Shown here: piece by piece, positions 53,305 to 64,000 of the stretch
Position numbering within the stretch: position 1 is the stretch's first letter
Layout: every line of letters begins with the position of its first letter
Source of the DNA: Monodelphis domestica
Lineage: Eukaryota; Chordata; Mammalia; Didelphimorphia; Didelphidae
Reading direction: 5' to 3'
DNA: 64,000 nucleotides
NCBI RefSeq assembly: GCF_027887165.1
Contig: NC_077227.1
Span: 444,771,895 to 444,835,894 of the forward strand
Translations under genes and position numbers: made by a program
The notes under the pieces: generated by a model
What the model was told of the DNA's origin: nothing
What the model saw: only the letters and a program-made list of their open reading frames with translations
Database searches by the model: none

Positions 53305-55275
53305 AAAATTTATTTTTATTGTCATGCAAAACACTTCCAAATTGGTCATTGTTATAAGTGCAAACTCATACATAACTAAAATTCCAAAATAAAACCATAA
53401 ATTCACTGATGTGAAAGAGGACTCTGACAGCTCTTTCTCTGGCACTGGATAACATTCCCCATCATAAGTGTTTCAGGTTTGTCTCAGATCATTGTGTTGC
53501 TGATAGTAGCTAAGTTTTCTCAGATAATCATTGTATAATATTGCTTTTATTGTGTTCTGCTTATTTCACTCTGCATCAGTTCCTGCAGATCTTTCCAGCT
53601 TTTTTAAAAATCATCTTGCTTATCATTTCTTATAGCACAATAGTATTCCATCACCAACATGTACCACAATTTGTTTAGCCATTCCCAATTGATGGGCATT
53701 CCCTCAATTTCCAATTCTTTGACACCTAAAAAAGAGCTGCTATAAATATTTTTTGTACAAGTCCTTTCACCTTTTTTATATCTCTGTAGGATGTGACCCA
53801 GTAGTGATATTCCCAGATCAAAGGATATGCACAGCTTTATAGCCCTTTGGGCATAGTTCTATATTGCCCTCCAGAATGGTTAGATCAGCTCATAACTCCA
53901 CCAACAATGCACTAGTGTCTCAATTTTGCCACATCCCTGCCAACATTTACCATTTTCCTCTACTGCCATATTATCCAATCTGATAGGTGTGAGGTGGTAC
54001 CTTAGCACTTTTTAAATTTGCATTTCTCTAATCAAGAGTGATTTAGAACATTTTTTGATATGATTAGCGATGGCTTTGAGTTATTCATATGAAAATTGCT
54101 TGTTCATATTCTTTGACCATTTGTAATTTGGGGAATGGCTTGAATTCTTATAAATTTGACTTAGTTCTCTATGAATTTGAGAAATTGGACTTTTATCTGA
54201 GACATTTATTATAATTTTTTTCTACTTTGTTATTTCCCTTCTGTTCTTGGTTATATTAGTTTTGTTTGTACAAGAGCTTTTTAATTTATTATCATCAAAA
54301 TAATTGGTTTTATATCTTATAATATTCTTTATCTCTTGTTTGGTCATAAATTCTTCCCTTCTCCAATGATCTGCCAGGTAAACTATTCTATGAAATCCTA
54401 ATTTAGTTATGATATCCTCTTTATATCTAAATCATATGTCCATTTTGACCTTATCTTAGTATAAGGTATGAGGTATTGATCTATACCTAGTTTCTGCCAT
54501 ACTGTCTTCCAATTTTTCCAGCAGTTTTTGTTAAATAGTGAGTTCTTATTCCAAAACCTTGGATCTTTGGGTTTATCAAACACTAGGTTACTAAGGTTTA
54601 TTGTACACCTAATATACTCCACTGAACTACCATTCTATTTCTTAGTCAGTACCAGATTGTTCTGATGATCACTGCTTTATAATACAGTTTGAGATCTGGT
54701 ACTGCTAGGCCACCTTCTTTCACATTTTTTTTGTTAGTTCCCTTGATATTCTTGACCTTTTGTTCTTCCAGATGAATTCTTAAATTATTTTTCTAGTTCT
54801 ATAAAATAATTATTTGATTGTTTGGTGTAGCACTAAATAATAAATTAATTTAGGTAGAATTGTCATTTTTATTGATTAGTTTGGCCTACCCCTGAGCAAT
54901 TAATAATTTTCCAATTTTTTACATCTGACGTTATTTGTGTGAAAAGTGTTTTGTAATTGTTTTCATATAATCACTGTGTTTGCCTCAGCAAGTAGATTTC
55001 CAGGTATTTTATATTGTTTAGAGCACTTTTTTTAAACCCTTACCTTCTGTCTTAGAACTAAATGGTTCTGAGGCATCAGAGTGGTAAGGGCCAGGCAATG
55101 GGGTCAAGTGACTTGCCCAGGGTCACAAAGCTAGGAAGTGTCTGAAGTCAAATTTGAACCCAGAACCTCCAGTCTCTGGCCTGGCACTAAATCCACTGAG
55201 CCACCCGCTGCCCCCTAGAGTGCTTAAAAGCACTTTAAAAATAGAATTTCTCTTTCTAACTCTTGCTGCTGAACT
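53305..55275 (-). mobile_element. Long 5'-truncated L1, ORF2 3' third, with nested SINE-A
   Basis: The 3' UTR lies at the left ('ttgtcatgcaaaacacttcc') and ORF2 to the right. The minus frame 54407-54622 reads 'DPRFWNKNSLFNKNCWKNWK', typical L1 ORF2. L1 resumes at 55217 beyond the SINE ('ctaactcttgctgctgaact'). Largest L1 here, about 1.8 kb, with many disabling changes. Confidence 0.92.
55027..55216 (-). mobile_element. SINE-A, full length, nested in L1
   Basis: Contains 'aacccttaccttctgtctta', 'cttgcccagggtcacaaagc' and 'tgagccacccgctgccccct'. Flanks tagagcac / tagagtgc are probable target duplications. Confidence 0.92.
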
Positions 55276-55499
55276 AGACTATGTGACTTTCAGAGTGCTA
55301 CCTGGATTATTCTCTGTGTACCATCATATTTGCATTAGCATCACATTGAACTCTATCTTAGTTCCTCTTTTCTTATCTTTCTACTCTTTCTGTCTCTGTC
55401 TTTTTCCATCTCTGTATCTCTGTCTTTATATGTCTCTTGTCATCATCATCACTGTCTACCTCTTGCTTGATTATCAATCATAAGCAATATATATTTGTA
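55276..55499. other. Unassigned, pyrimidine-rich
   Basis: Runs of TCTG/TCTT. The + frame 55154-55483 crosses the SINE and is not a gene. Confidence 0.45.
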
Positions 55500-55503
55500 T
55501 ATG

Positions 55504-55543
<40 letters not shown>

Positions 55544-55570
55544 CATAGATATATATTATATATATATAAG
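55500..55570. repeat. (CA)n(TA)n compound microsatellite
   Basis: About 12 CA units followed by TA/TATC units. Confidence 0.95.
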
Positions 55571-55571
55571 A

Positions 55572-55685
55572 TATACATGTCCAGCCTTCATCTCTCTCCT
55601 GAACCTCGCCTGACTTGTTTGCTGAGCATCTCCACCTGGATGTCCCATAGGTGCCTCAAATTCAATATATACAAAGGCCTTTTTT
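55572..55685 (+). mobile_element. L2 ORF2 fragment
   Basis: 'catctctctcctgaacctcg', then 'gagcatctccacctggatgt' reads PDLSPE...SIST-WMSH, the L2 segment after the RT catalytic block. Confidence 0.75.
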
Positions 55686-55732
55686 CCATTGGAATATAAA
55701 AGGAAGAAGGAATGGATAGGAATAGCCACAAC

Positions 55733-56372
<640 letters not shown>

Positions 56373-56402
56373 AAGAAAGCAAGCCAATACAAAACTCATG
56401 AA

Positions 56403-56564
56403 AAATATTTGGGGGGGGGGCAAAGGAGCAGTAACATTGCATAGAATCAGAACATGTCTAGATTTGAAAGTATCAACTGAGTTGATCTCCCCAACACTAA
56501 ACAAAGCATAGTAAACTACCACCTCCCTAATCCTAGGAGCTATTCCTCCAAATTACTGACTTTC
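56403..56564. other. Unassigned; short G run
   Basis: A poly-G run at 56411-56420 and then no recognised feature. Confidence 0.4.
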
Positions 56565-57200
56565 ATTGAGTCTGAAAGGAAGCTAGGGATTATAAGAGAA
56601 TGAGGTGATGAGGAAGAGCATTCCAGAAAAGAATTTGCCAAAGCTAACTCAAAGTGATTCAGGAGGACTGATTATTAAATTCTCAATGAAAACATTTATA
56701 CCATTGAAAATGGAAAACACTACAAACTCAGTTTTAATTTATACCTTAGCTGATTATTTAGACTTATGGAAGTGATAGAGAAAATGTCAATAATGCAGAT
56801 TAAATTTGGAAGTATATCCCACAGAGAGAGCAATTGCAAAATGTTTACCAGAATACTGCTGATTCCAGGAATGGACAAAGGCTCAGAGATGGAAAATGGA
56901 ATTTTGTGTCTCAGAATCAGTCAAGGGTTTCCTGGAGGAAAGGATTTCCAAAAGAGAGACATGTTATGAAGTGCTTTAAGTGCCAAACAGAGGCATTTGT
57001 ATTTGATCCTAGAGAGAAAAAGAGAGCCTTTGAAGCTTTGGGAGCATGGGAGTAACATGGTCAAGACTGTCCTTTAGGAATACCAATTTGTCATCTGGGT
57101 AGAGAATAGATAGGAAAAGAAAGAGCCTGGAGACAGAGAAACCAAGTGGGAGACTATTGCAGTAATGCACACTGAGGCATCAATAACTAGTTTTTGCACA
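56565..57200 (-). mobile_element. L2 LINE 3' half fragment
   Basis: Contains 'gaagagcattccagaaaaga', 'tttgtatttgatcctagaga', 'aacatggtcaagactgtcct' and 'tgggagactattgcagtaat'. Confidence 0.8.
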
Positions 57201-57309
57201 TATAAAAGGGAATCTATATTAAAGCCAAATGAACTTATGCCAGGTAAAATTTTGGCCAGGAAAATTCCCTAGTAAAGTGAAGAATTTCACTAAGTCTGAG
57301 GGATATTTC

Positions 57310-57695
57310 AGAGAATCATAAAATTTTAGCTATAAGGAACCTCAGGTGTCATCTAGTCCAACTCATAGATGAAAGAATTCTGACAATAATGGGCCTACAG
57401 AGGCTCATCCAACTGCTGCTTGAAGCCCTAGGAGGACTCCATCACCTCCTGTGATGGCCCATTTCACTTTTGGATAGATCAGATTGTTAGGAAGTTTTTC
57501 CTAAAATCAAACCTAAATTTGTCTCTTTTTAACTTCCACCAATTACTTAAAGTTCTTTGGGTGAACAGAATAAAGCTAACCCTTCTTCCATATAACAGCC
57601 CTTCAGATAGACAGCTGTCATATTTTCTCCTCTTCCTTGCTCCTAGCTCGCTCTAGTTTTCTCTTCTCTAGGCTAAATATACCCAATTCCAGATC
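57310..57695 (-). mobile_element. CR1/L3 3' fragment
   Basis: Contains 'gtcatctagtccaactcata', 'ttaggaagtttttcctaaaa', 'aacagcccttcagatagaca' and 'ttctcttctctaggctaaat'. Confidence 0.88.
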
Positions 57696-57699
57696 AGTT

Positions 57700-58290
57700 G
57701 TATATTTATAAAATGTACCTTACATTTTCTTCTCTCTGTTTTTTAACTTTGTTTTAATATTTCGTATGTCTTCGAGGCATTGATTTCTGTTTGGCCCATT
57801 CTTATTTTCAGGGAGTCTGTTTCTCAGGTTAAAATTTATCACCTGTTCTAAGCTATTAATTCTCCTCATTCACTCATTTATCCCTCTCATTTAATTTAAC
57901 CTTACATGTTATATCTTATACTTCATTTCTTCCAAGTATTCTTGTAGCCTTTGTGACAGGTCATTCTATTTTAAAGCTTTACTTAGACTTGTTAAGTTAC
58001 CCTCTTCTTTGAATTTACTTCTGGGACTTCTCTAAACTAGTATTTCTTCATTGTGTTTGGCATTTATATCTCTTTATTTATAATCTCCATTCTCAAATTT
58101 CTAGATTCCTTCCATACTCTTAAATGTTGTGGGCAGATCCTTTTTGGTCCTGGTTGTCCTGAGAACCTAGGTTCCCCTGAAGGAATTTTTGTGTTTTGGT
58201 GCAGTCTTGATGGCTCTTCTTATTTTGGGGTCTAGGTCCCATTTTTACCTTTTCCTTACACAATCTTGAGTCCAGTTTGCATTGGCTCCA
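57700..58290 (-). mobile_element. L1 5' portion (ORF1 and upstream)
   Basis: Antisense marks: 'cccattcttattttcaggga', 'ctgttctaagctattaattc' and 'gttaccctcttctttgaatt'. It differs from the other L1 pieces, which are all 3' ends. Confidence 0.6.
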
Positions 58291-58799
58291 TCTCATGTTG
58301 TAATCCCGACAGACCCTGTCTAGTTGGTGCCAACTGTGTTAGTGTCAGGCTTCCTGCAAGACTTCAGATGCCTTCCCAGTTTCTTGCTTTGGTCCTTGAA
58401 GTGGTTTGCAAAATTAAAACACTTTTCAAGCTGTTAAAAGCTCTACAAATAGAAGGTATTTTACAATTGTTACATAGAAGGCCACTAACCCATGAGGATG
58501 GATTTGTGTTTACTTGGGAGCTCTGTTTTACCTAATCCAAAAGAGAATGGTTTGGGGAATGTTACCAAGGAGCCTTATGTTTGTAGGGAAAGTAGGGATA
58601 TGTCTGTCCCAGGTTGAAAGGAAAAATTTTAATGACCTCACCAATGGTTCCTTGAAAGTCTAGCATGAGTCTTGCTAAGCTTCCACATTTCAGCTCTGCC
58701 CTGGAGGGCAGAAAATTGCTGCACACTCTCTTTTCTGCTTGTACCTAGAGTGAGGGTCACGAAGACCCTGTGGGTCAGACCACTGTGCATTGGATAGAG
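58291..58799. other. Unassigned
   Basis: Some of this may still be L1 5' UTR (to about 58390). No gene supported. Confidence 0.35.
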
Positions 58800-59020
58800 G
58801 AGAATGAGTTGCTTGCAGGCCCTCATGAGAAGTTATTAAAGGCATGATTAAGTCAGGCAGGCGGCTTACCACAGCTTTGTTATTGGCTGGGAACCCCAAC
58901 AGGACAATTAAGATTAATTGAAATCGGTCTGATTGATTGAGATGTGTGAACCTTCATCTGAGCCACCCTGAGGTGCATACAGAGATGGACAGAGTTTAAA
59001 AGTTGAATCTACTCTATTAG
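58800..59020. other. Candidate conserved non-coding element
   Basis: Repeat-free, with homeobox- and Sox-like words ('caggacaattaagattaatt', 'tttgttattggctggg') and retained CpG ('aggcggctta', 'aaatcggtctg'). No frame of interest. Function inferred. Confidence 0.4.
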
Positions 59021-59239
59021 ACTGTGCAGTGGAAGAGGAAATGAGTTGTGAAGCTTGACTGGCCTGCGGGTGACTGACAGGGTGAAAGAAAACCTAGTTT
59101 CCTTGGCCCAGAGTTTGGGCAAAATGGCTTGAATTTCTGCTGGGAATGGTCTGAGCCTCTAAATGTTGGACTTCATTTGAAGAGGATTTTCATTTTTCCC
59201 TCATGGTTTCAAGGATTCTCATACCCAGTGGTGTTTTTA
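59021..59239. other. Unassigned
   Basis: No feature supported. Confidence 0.35.
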
Positions 59240-59400
59240 CAATGCATAGCACCTTCTGAGGAAGTATTCACTTCAGGGCAAAGATTGGATGACCAGTTAC
59301 CAGGCATAATGGAGAAGAAATTCTTGTTCACCTCTGAGTAAGACTAGATGGACTCTGAGGTTCAGTGAAGCTTCAAGTTTCTTTCATTCTGTGATCTCCT
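59240..59400 (+). mobile_element. CR1/L3 3' end
   Basis: Contains 'aaagattggatgaccagtta', 'agactagatggactctgagg' and 'tttcattctgtgatctcct'. Confidence 0.75.
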
Positions 59401-59744
59401 GATTTTATCTCCCTTGCAGTGACTTTTCCAAAAGATCAAGGTCTAGGATCAATCTCCAGAAGTGGCGTCTGATTCTAGCTTTGAGTGGCACAAAATTTGA
59501 AGAGTGGTTATCCCTAAAGATAGGATATTCAGTTCCTTGACTTGGATTAATTAGCTGAACTATAAGGATTTTAATATATAAGGCATCAGGTGAGATTAAA
59601 ATATATTCTCCCTTGACAGCAGAATCCTTAAAGGTGACATATTCAGTTTAAACCCTTTTTTGAAGGGTGGGTGAAAAGGGGCTCTCATTTGATCAACAGT
59701 TTAGATTAGATAAAAGGTGCAACAAAGTAGACAATATCTAGTAA
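59401..59744. other. Unassigned
   Basis: No gene or clear repeat. Confidence 0.35.
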
Positions 59745-59925
59745 TATTAATAATAGCAACACTCTTGTGAGAGAAATGCTATTATCCTCATTTAAAGATG
59801 AGGAACTAGAGTTAAATGTCTTGCTCAGGATCACATACCTGGTAAGTGTCTGAGGTGAGAGTTGAACTCAAATCTTTTTACTCCAGGTCTGCCATTTTAC
59901 TCACTACACCCCCTAAATGTTTTTA
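59745..59925 (-). mobile_element. MIR-like CORE-SINE
   Basis: Contains 'attatcctcatttaaagatg', 'ttgctcaggatcacatacct' and 'tttactcactacaccccct'. Confidence 0.75.
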
Positions 59926-59954
59926 AATATCCTCATTCAGAAGAACATAGACCA

Positions 59955-60015
59955 AAGTGGTATAGTGGAAAGAGCATTGGCTTTAGAGTCTTCTAGTAGC
60001 CAGTCTTGCTTCTTC
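59955..60015 (+). mobile_element. MIR 5' fragment
   Basis: Contains 'agtggtatagtggaaagagc', then 'attggctttagagtcttcta'. Confidence 0.65.
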
Positions 60016-60296
60016 TACCCAATGGAATTTTCACAATGGATAGCACCTTTTTGAGGAAGCACTCTCCTCCTAGGTGGTACCAGGGTCAGGATGAAGAAAG
60101 GGCTATGTGATCTTTAAAGTGTTATGAAAAGGAAGTTTAATAAAGTGTTATTTGGGTCCTCCTCTAATAACCTCCTGAAGATGATACTGAGTTCTCAATG
60201 GTTATGCCTGTGGATCACAAGCAATGGCAGGCTCAGTCAAGCTAGGAAGGATTCAAGTATGTATGTGCTGATGGACTGATTTTCTTCTTGTGCTTG
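60016..60296. other. Unassigned
   Basis: Contains a 27-bp motif (about 60036-60062) that resembles 59237-59262; see findings. Confidence 0.35.
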
Positions 60297-60599
60297 ATTT
60301 TTGAGACTAGTTCTCTTGAAATCACCCAAGCTAGAAATGCAGCATTCATTTAAGGACTTGCTATCACTACTGATCGTTACAGAAGCTTGCACCTGCAGTA
60401 TTTCTGATCTGAGTCATTTTTTCCCTCCTTAGGCAATCTGGTGGTTCTCTGTTCATAGGGGCTCACTCTAATGGTGAAAGATTTAGAGTGACTACCAATT
60501 GGTTTAGCCTACTGCTTCTAAAGACTCCTGAGCTCAAGTGATCCATCAGCCTCATCTTTCCCATTAGCAGACTATTGACCTATATGCCACCTATAGCCA
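60297..60599 (-). pseudogene. RN7SL: 7SL (signal recognition particle) RNA retropseudogene
   Basis: On the minus strand the sequence runs collinear with 7SL RNA over about 297 nt. Landmarks are 'gaggctgatggatcacttga' (7SL gaggctggaggatcgcttga), 'aaccaccagattgcctaagg' (7SL gaccaccaggttgcctaagg), 'cgatcagtagtgatagc' (7SL tgatcagtagtgggatcgc) and 'agcttgggtgatttcaagag' (7SL agcctgggcaacatagcgag). It ends gtctc plus a short A tail (60297-60302). Roughly a quarter to a third of positions appear changed, so it is an old non-functional L1-type retrocopy. It contains the S domain, so it is not an Alu- or B1-type SINE. Confidence 0.9.
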
Positions 60600-60899
60600 A
60601 ACTAATGGAAATAGGTGTCTATTGTTTGAGAACCAGTCAAGCTAATTTCAGAAAGGCTCATCATCAGAAGGCTGGCCAAACATAAGGTTCCTTTTTTCGG
60701 GTACTCCAAATCACAAAACCGGATACTAATCAGAGAGCCTCAAAACACTGAATTATTTTGGCAATTTTGATGAATTTTGTTCATCATGATGCCTACTTAG
60801 TGTCTCACAATAAAATCTCCAAGTTCAAGCAATAAGGTTTTTATTGCCTTAGAAATTTATTCCAAAGCCATTGAAGACATAGAAAAAGAGTCACCAAAA
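60600..60899. other. Unassigned
   Basis: No gene or repeat supported. Confidence 0.35.
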
Positions 60900-61065
60900 T
60901 TCAGAATTTCAGAGCTGAAAGGGACTCTAGAGACCATTTACTTCTGCTGAGAAACACTATCCTGCCAATCCTGTTTTTGGACAGCTCTAATAATTAGGAA
61001 GTGTTTCTTTATGTTAGGTCTAAATTTACCTCTTTACAGGTTGTACCCATTGAAAGTTGAATTTA
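60900..61065 (-). mobile_element. CR1/L3 3' fragment
   Basis: Contains 'aatttcagagctgaaaggga', 'tttttggacagctctaataa' and 'tctaaatttacctctttaca'. Confidence 0.82.
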
Positions 61066-62560
61066 CTTGGCTCTACTGAAAGATGGATATATATATATAT
61101 TTTTTTTTTAACAAATCCTTTGTCTCTTTTCTCCCTCCCTTCAATGCTTTTATTCCACTACTCCTTGTTATTCTTCTTAAACCATCTCTTTGTAATAGCT
61201 TGGTAAAGAGTCACTAATGCTTCACATAGGATTGCTTCCTAGGGAATGCTTCTTACACTTCTTCCAATCTTTGGTCTCATTATATTTGGGTATTAAGGTA
61301 TCTAAAACAACACCTGAATAGCCTTCATATTCCTTTACCTACATTTTCTGTAATAGTCTATGCAACATATCATTAATATTATGCAGCCTATACCCAGTAG
61401 TAAAGTTAATAACACTTTACCTCAACCATGATCAGATAGAGCACGCCTTTGAAATATCCAAAAGGTCCATAGTTGTTATTATATGCCTTCATGCATTGTA
61501 AAATAGCTCCCCCAGCTTTTTTCTTTTGTACAACCATGTAGTTCCAATCCTGGATTGTCATAATATGAATAAACTGAGTCATCCTTAAAGGTGTGATACT
61601 TCTAAGGAGCTTGTCCTTGGAAAGACAGCTTATCTGGAAGGTGTAGATGTATTTCACAATGGCATAATGCTTCATAGTTAATATACCTAAAGTTAGAAAG
61701 GCTGAAACCTATTTCTCTCTTTATTTCTCTTTACTAATAAATGCTTATGAATCTGGTAATAAGCCTCCAGATTAATTTTTTATTTATAACATGCTGATGT
61801 AGTTGGTGAGAAATAGGGCAGCAGTGGCAACAGGCAGATAGCAAGATAACCTGGGTAGATCAGTAAGTGTTCTAAGAAGAGTCCCTTGCATGGCATTGTT
61901 AGACACAACCCTCTGCTTCTGGTCTTGATACCCCTACTTTTCCAGAGAAATGCATAGTCAATGCTCAATTGCCAGCTGTATCTCTCCTAACTCAGTATCA
62001 ATATTAAGACAGTGTAAGGACAAGGCATCTTAGAATTTAGAGCCATCTGTTCTCCAGCTGTTCCACTGGGATCAATGGCTCCTATCCCTTTTCTCTACTG
62101 AAGTCTCATTTGAGGAATTCAATGCAGACTCCAAAGGTCAGGCCACAACTAGCCATACCCTAGGTCATCTTGGATCTTGGCCCTAATGGACTGGAGAGGG
62201 CAAGGACCATATAGCTTCTAATCTTTGTATCATCCTCAAAATACAATAAGATTAACATAAGCTGATATTAAAGAAATAGTTTTAGCATGAAATAATTTAT
62301 AAAAATATTAAATGCCTTTCTCCCCTCACTTATACTCTCAAGGTAATTAGAAATAGGAAATTTCATCCTATAGATAGATAGAAGATAGACTATAATTTTA
62401 CAAAGTTTAATTGATTTTTTTTAAACATGGCAATCATGTAATGGGAAGTCAAACCAAATGATATAGAGTCATGGTCAAAGAGTGTATTTAAGGTTATGAG
62501 ATGTTCTCCAGAAGACAGGTCAGTATAATTAATCAAAATTCAGTTGATTAGCGATTAACA
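61066..62560. other. 1.5 kb unassigned, with two coding-like minus frames
   Basis: Minus frames 61406-61675 (89 codons, contains 'YNNNYGPFGYFKGVLYLIMV') and 61780-61968 (62 codons, contains 'GYLAICLLPLLPYFSP', a possible hydrophobic segment) are not obviously from known LINEs. No landmark repeat was recognised. It could be an old retroelement relic or chance frames. Confidence 0.3.
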
Positions 62561-62569
62561 CTCCATTTT

Positions 62570-63000
62570 TCTATGTTTTTAAATATAAATTTTGCTACTT
62601 TTTATTTTATACTACTTTCATTTCCCCAGTGTATCCCTTCTTCTTCCCTACCCATACCCTGTAACAAAGAATTAAAAAGAAAGAGGGGAAAGGCATTTCA
62701 ACACAATCAGGAAATATACCTACCAATTCTGACATCATATAGTGTTCTATAACCATAGTGCTACTTCTTCAAAGAAGAGTATATGTTGTTGGTCATTATG
62801 AGTACTCTGCATTCAGCAGTTTTGATTTTTGTTTCATTCCTTCTATGGATTGCTTTCATTGTTGTCATTTTAATTATTCTCTTGATTCTGTTGTTTTCCT
62901 GACTCAAAGGTTCTGCAACAGCCTGCCCATATTTTTCTGAATTCCTTATCCTTGTTGTTTCTTATGGCACAGTGGTATTCTGCATGTCCATCTTGAGTTA
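62570..63000 (-). mobile_element. Old L1 3' region
   Basis: Contains 'attctcttgattctgttgtt', 'tctgaattccttatccttgt' and 'ttcttatggcacagtggtat' in antisense. Diverged. Confidence 0.6.
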
Positions 63001-63149
63001 TCATGACTTTTTATAAAAATTACATTATGAGCATTACCATACAAAGAAATATCTTATCATTTCCTTGAGTTTTGTTAGATCGGGGAATGAAAAAAACATG
63101 GGATTCCAGAATTAATTTCCTATGCTATGTATCTTCAATTATAAGATCA

Positions 63150-63285
63150 GGAGTATCTGTTGTATACTTGAATGGAAAGTAAATATGTTGAGAGTAATAA
63201 CTATTTCCTTTTATACTTTGAATTTCCAGCACATAGCACAGTGCTTGACACATAATAGCTTAGTAAATGTATATTGATTAAGGAA
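63150..63285 (+). mobile_element. L2 3' end
   Basis: Contains 'atttccagcacatagcacag', then 'tgcttgacacataatagctt'. Confidence 0.8.
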
Positions 63286-63584
63286 GAGAAGACCTAGGGA
63301 GAATATGATGGCTATCCTTAAATAGATGGGTTTGTGAGCTCCCTTTGAACATGCTTCCACCCTGGGGAAGACACCTTGGATGGAAAATGATAACTTTGCA
63401 AGAACCCCTTTCCTTCCTCCCCTCCCACTTGCTGTTCCTACCTTGACAAATGTTTCCTAAGGCCAAAGATTTGCCTTAAAGTTGCTGAAAAGGGAACTTT
63501 AGACCCAGAACTCCCACTGTTATAGAGCTGATAACAAGGGAGGTGGGAGAAAGAACAAGAGGAAGAGACACAGATACAGATGTG
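63286..63584. other. Unassigned; possible CR1 scrap
   Basis: 'gagaatatgatggctatcct' is reminiscent of the CR1 3' region. No gene. Confidence 0.35.
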
Positions 63585-63795
63585 TTGTTTATAACACCTC
63601 ACATGCCTATAGTGTTTAACTCTTCCCATAGCCTTGCAAATCCATGATCTCAGTGGATCTTCTAACAGTTCCATGCAGTAGTCAAAGTAGATATTATTAT
63701 CCTCACTTTATAGGGGAGGGGATAGAAGCTCAGAGAAGATCAAGTGATCTTCAACTATTAATGGAAAAAAAAGAAGCAAAACTTCAGGCAGATGG
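63585..63795 (-). mobile_element. MIR-like CORE-SINE
   Basis: Contains 'tagatattattatcctcact', then 'ttataggggaggggatagaa'. Confidence 0.65.
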
Positions 63796-63804
63796 GGATC
63801 TGAC

Positions 63805-63960
63805 TCCCTGATGAATCTCAGGATTTAAAGTTTGAAGTGACCTTAGAGATCATCTGTATAATCCCATCATCTCATTGCCCAGAGGAGGAAACTGAGGCCC
63901 ACTGAGGGTAAGTGACTTACCCAAAATTATCAAGCATATGGCGGCCAAATAGAATTCTTT
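63805..63960 (+). mobile_element. MIR-like CORE-SINE
   Basis: Contains 'gaggaggaaactgaggccca' and 'ggtaagtgacttacccaaaa'. Confidence 0.78.
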
Positions 63961-64000
63961 TTTGACATGAGTATCTGACACTCCTCCCTCCACCACTCAC

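Noticed and set aside
54407-54622. 71-codon minus frame
   Set aside because: L1 ORF2 segment inside a truncated L1.

Overview
This window reads as intergenic or intronic DNA from a marsupial (metatherian) genome. No protein-coding exon, functional RNA gene, CRISPR array or bacterial-type feature could be supported. The host call rests on repeat content. (a) There are many copies of a tRNA-headed SINE whose 3' unit reads 'ctaagacggaaggtaagggttt' in degenerate form (called SINE-A here, probably Mar1-like). (b) A second tRNA-headed SINE has a BovB/RTE-like 3' end, 'ggtcacaaagagtcggacacgac' in degenerate form (SINE-B). (c) There are dense MIR-like CORE-SINEs, L2 and CR1/L3 LINEs. (d) L1 3' ends are of the marsupial type. 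The family names are from memory and no library search was run. I cannot tell an American opossum from an Australian marsupial.

Layout. 1-9 kb: microsatellites, MIR/CORE SINEs, L1 and L2 ends, and a 5'-truncated L1 with a perfect 15-bp target duplication (6750-7104). 9-20 kb: SINEs separated by long repeat-poor stretches. The stretch at about 12.77-13.10 kb is the best candidate for a conserved non-coding element. 20-24.3 kb: a CR1 LINE with RT remnants, then an L2 broken up by an old endogenous retrovirus relic (3' LTR plus some internal sequence) and by a BovB/RTE fragment, then a small hAT element with perfect 8-bp duplications. 26.6-31 kb: an L1 carrying a solo LTR, an L2 with RT remnants, and a U6 snRNA-L1 chimeric retropseudogene bounded by perfect 11-bp duplications. 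31-45 kb: mosaics of L2, MIR and SINEs, two repeat-poor candidate elements (about 36.9-37.3 and 42.7-43.1 kb), an unexplained stretch with short coding-like frames (39.4-40.1 kb) and an L1-in-L1 nest. 45-57 kb: a heavily nested LINE district (L2, CR1, L1, two hAT elements, SINEs) ending in a 640-bp GAAA/GGAA tract. 57-64 kb: CR1 and L1 remnants, a near full-length 7SL RNA pseudogene on the minus strand (60303-60599), and a repeat-poor 1.5-kb stretch.

Most long open frames here are artefacts of microsatellites, or are LINE fragments. Nothing amounts to an undescribed multi-gene system. The most informative observations are the U6-L1 template-switch product, the 7SL retrocopy, the datable nested insertions, and the repeat-free islands that may be regulatory.
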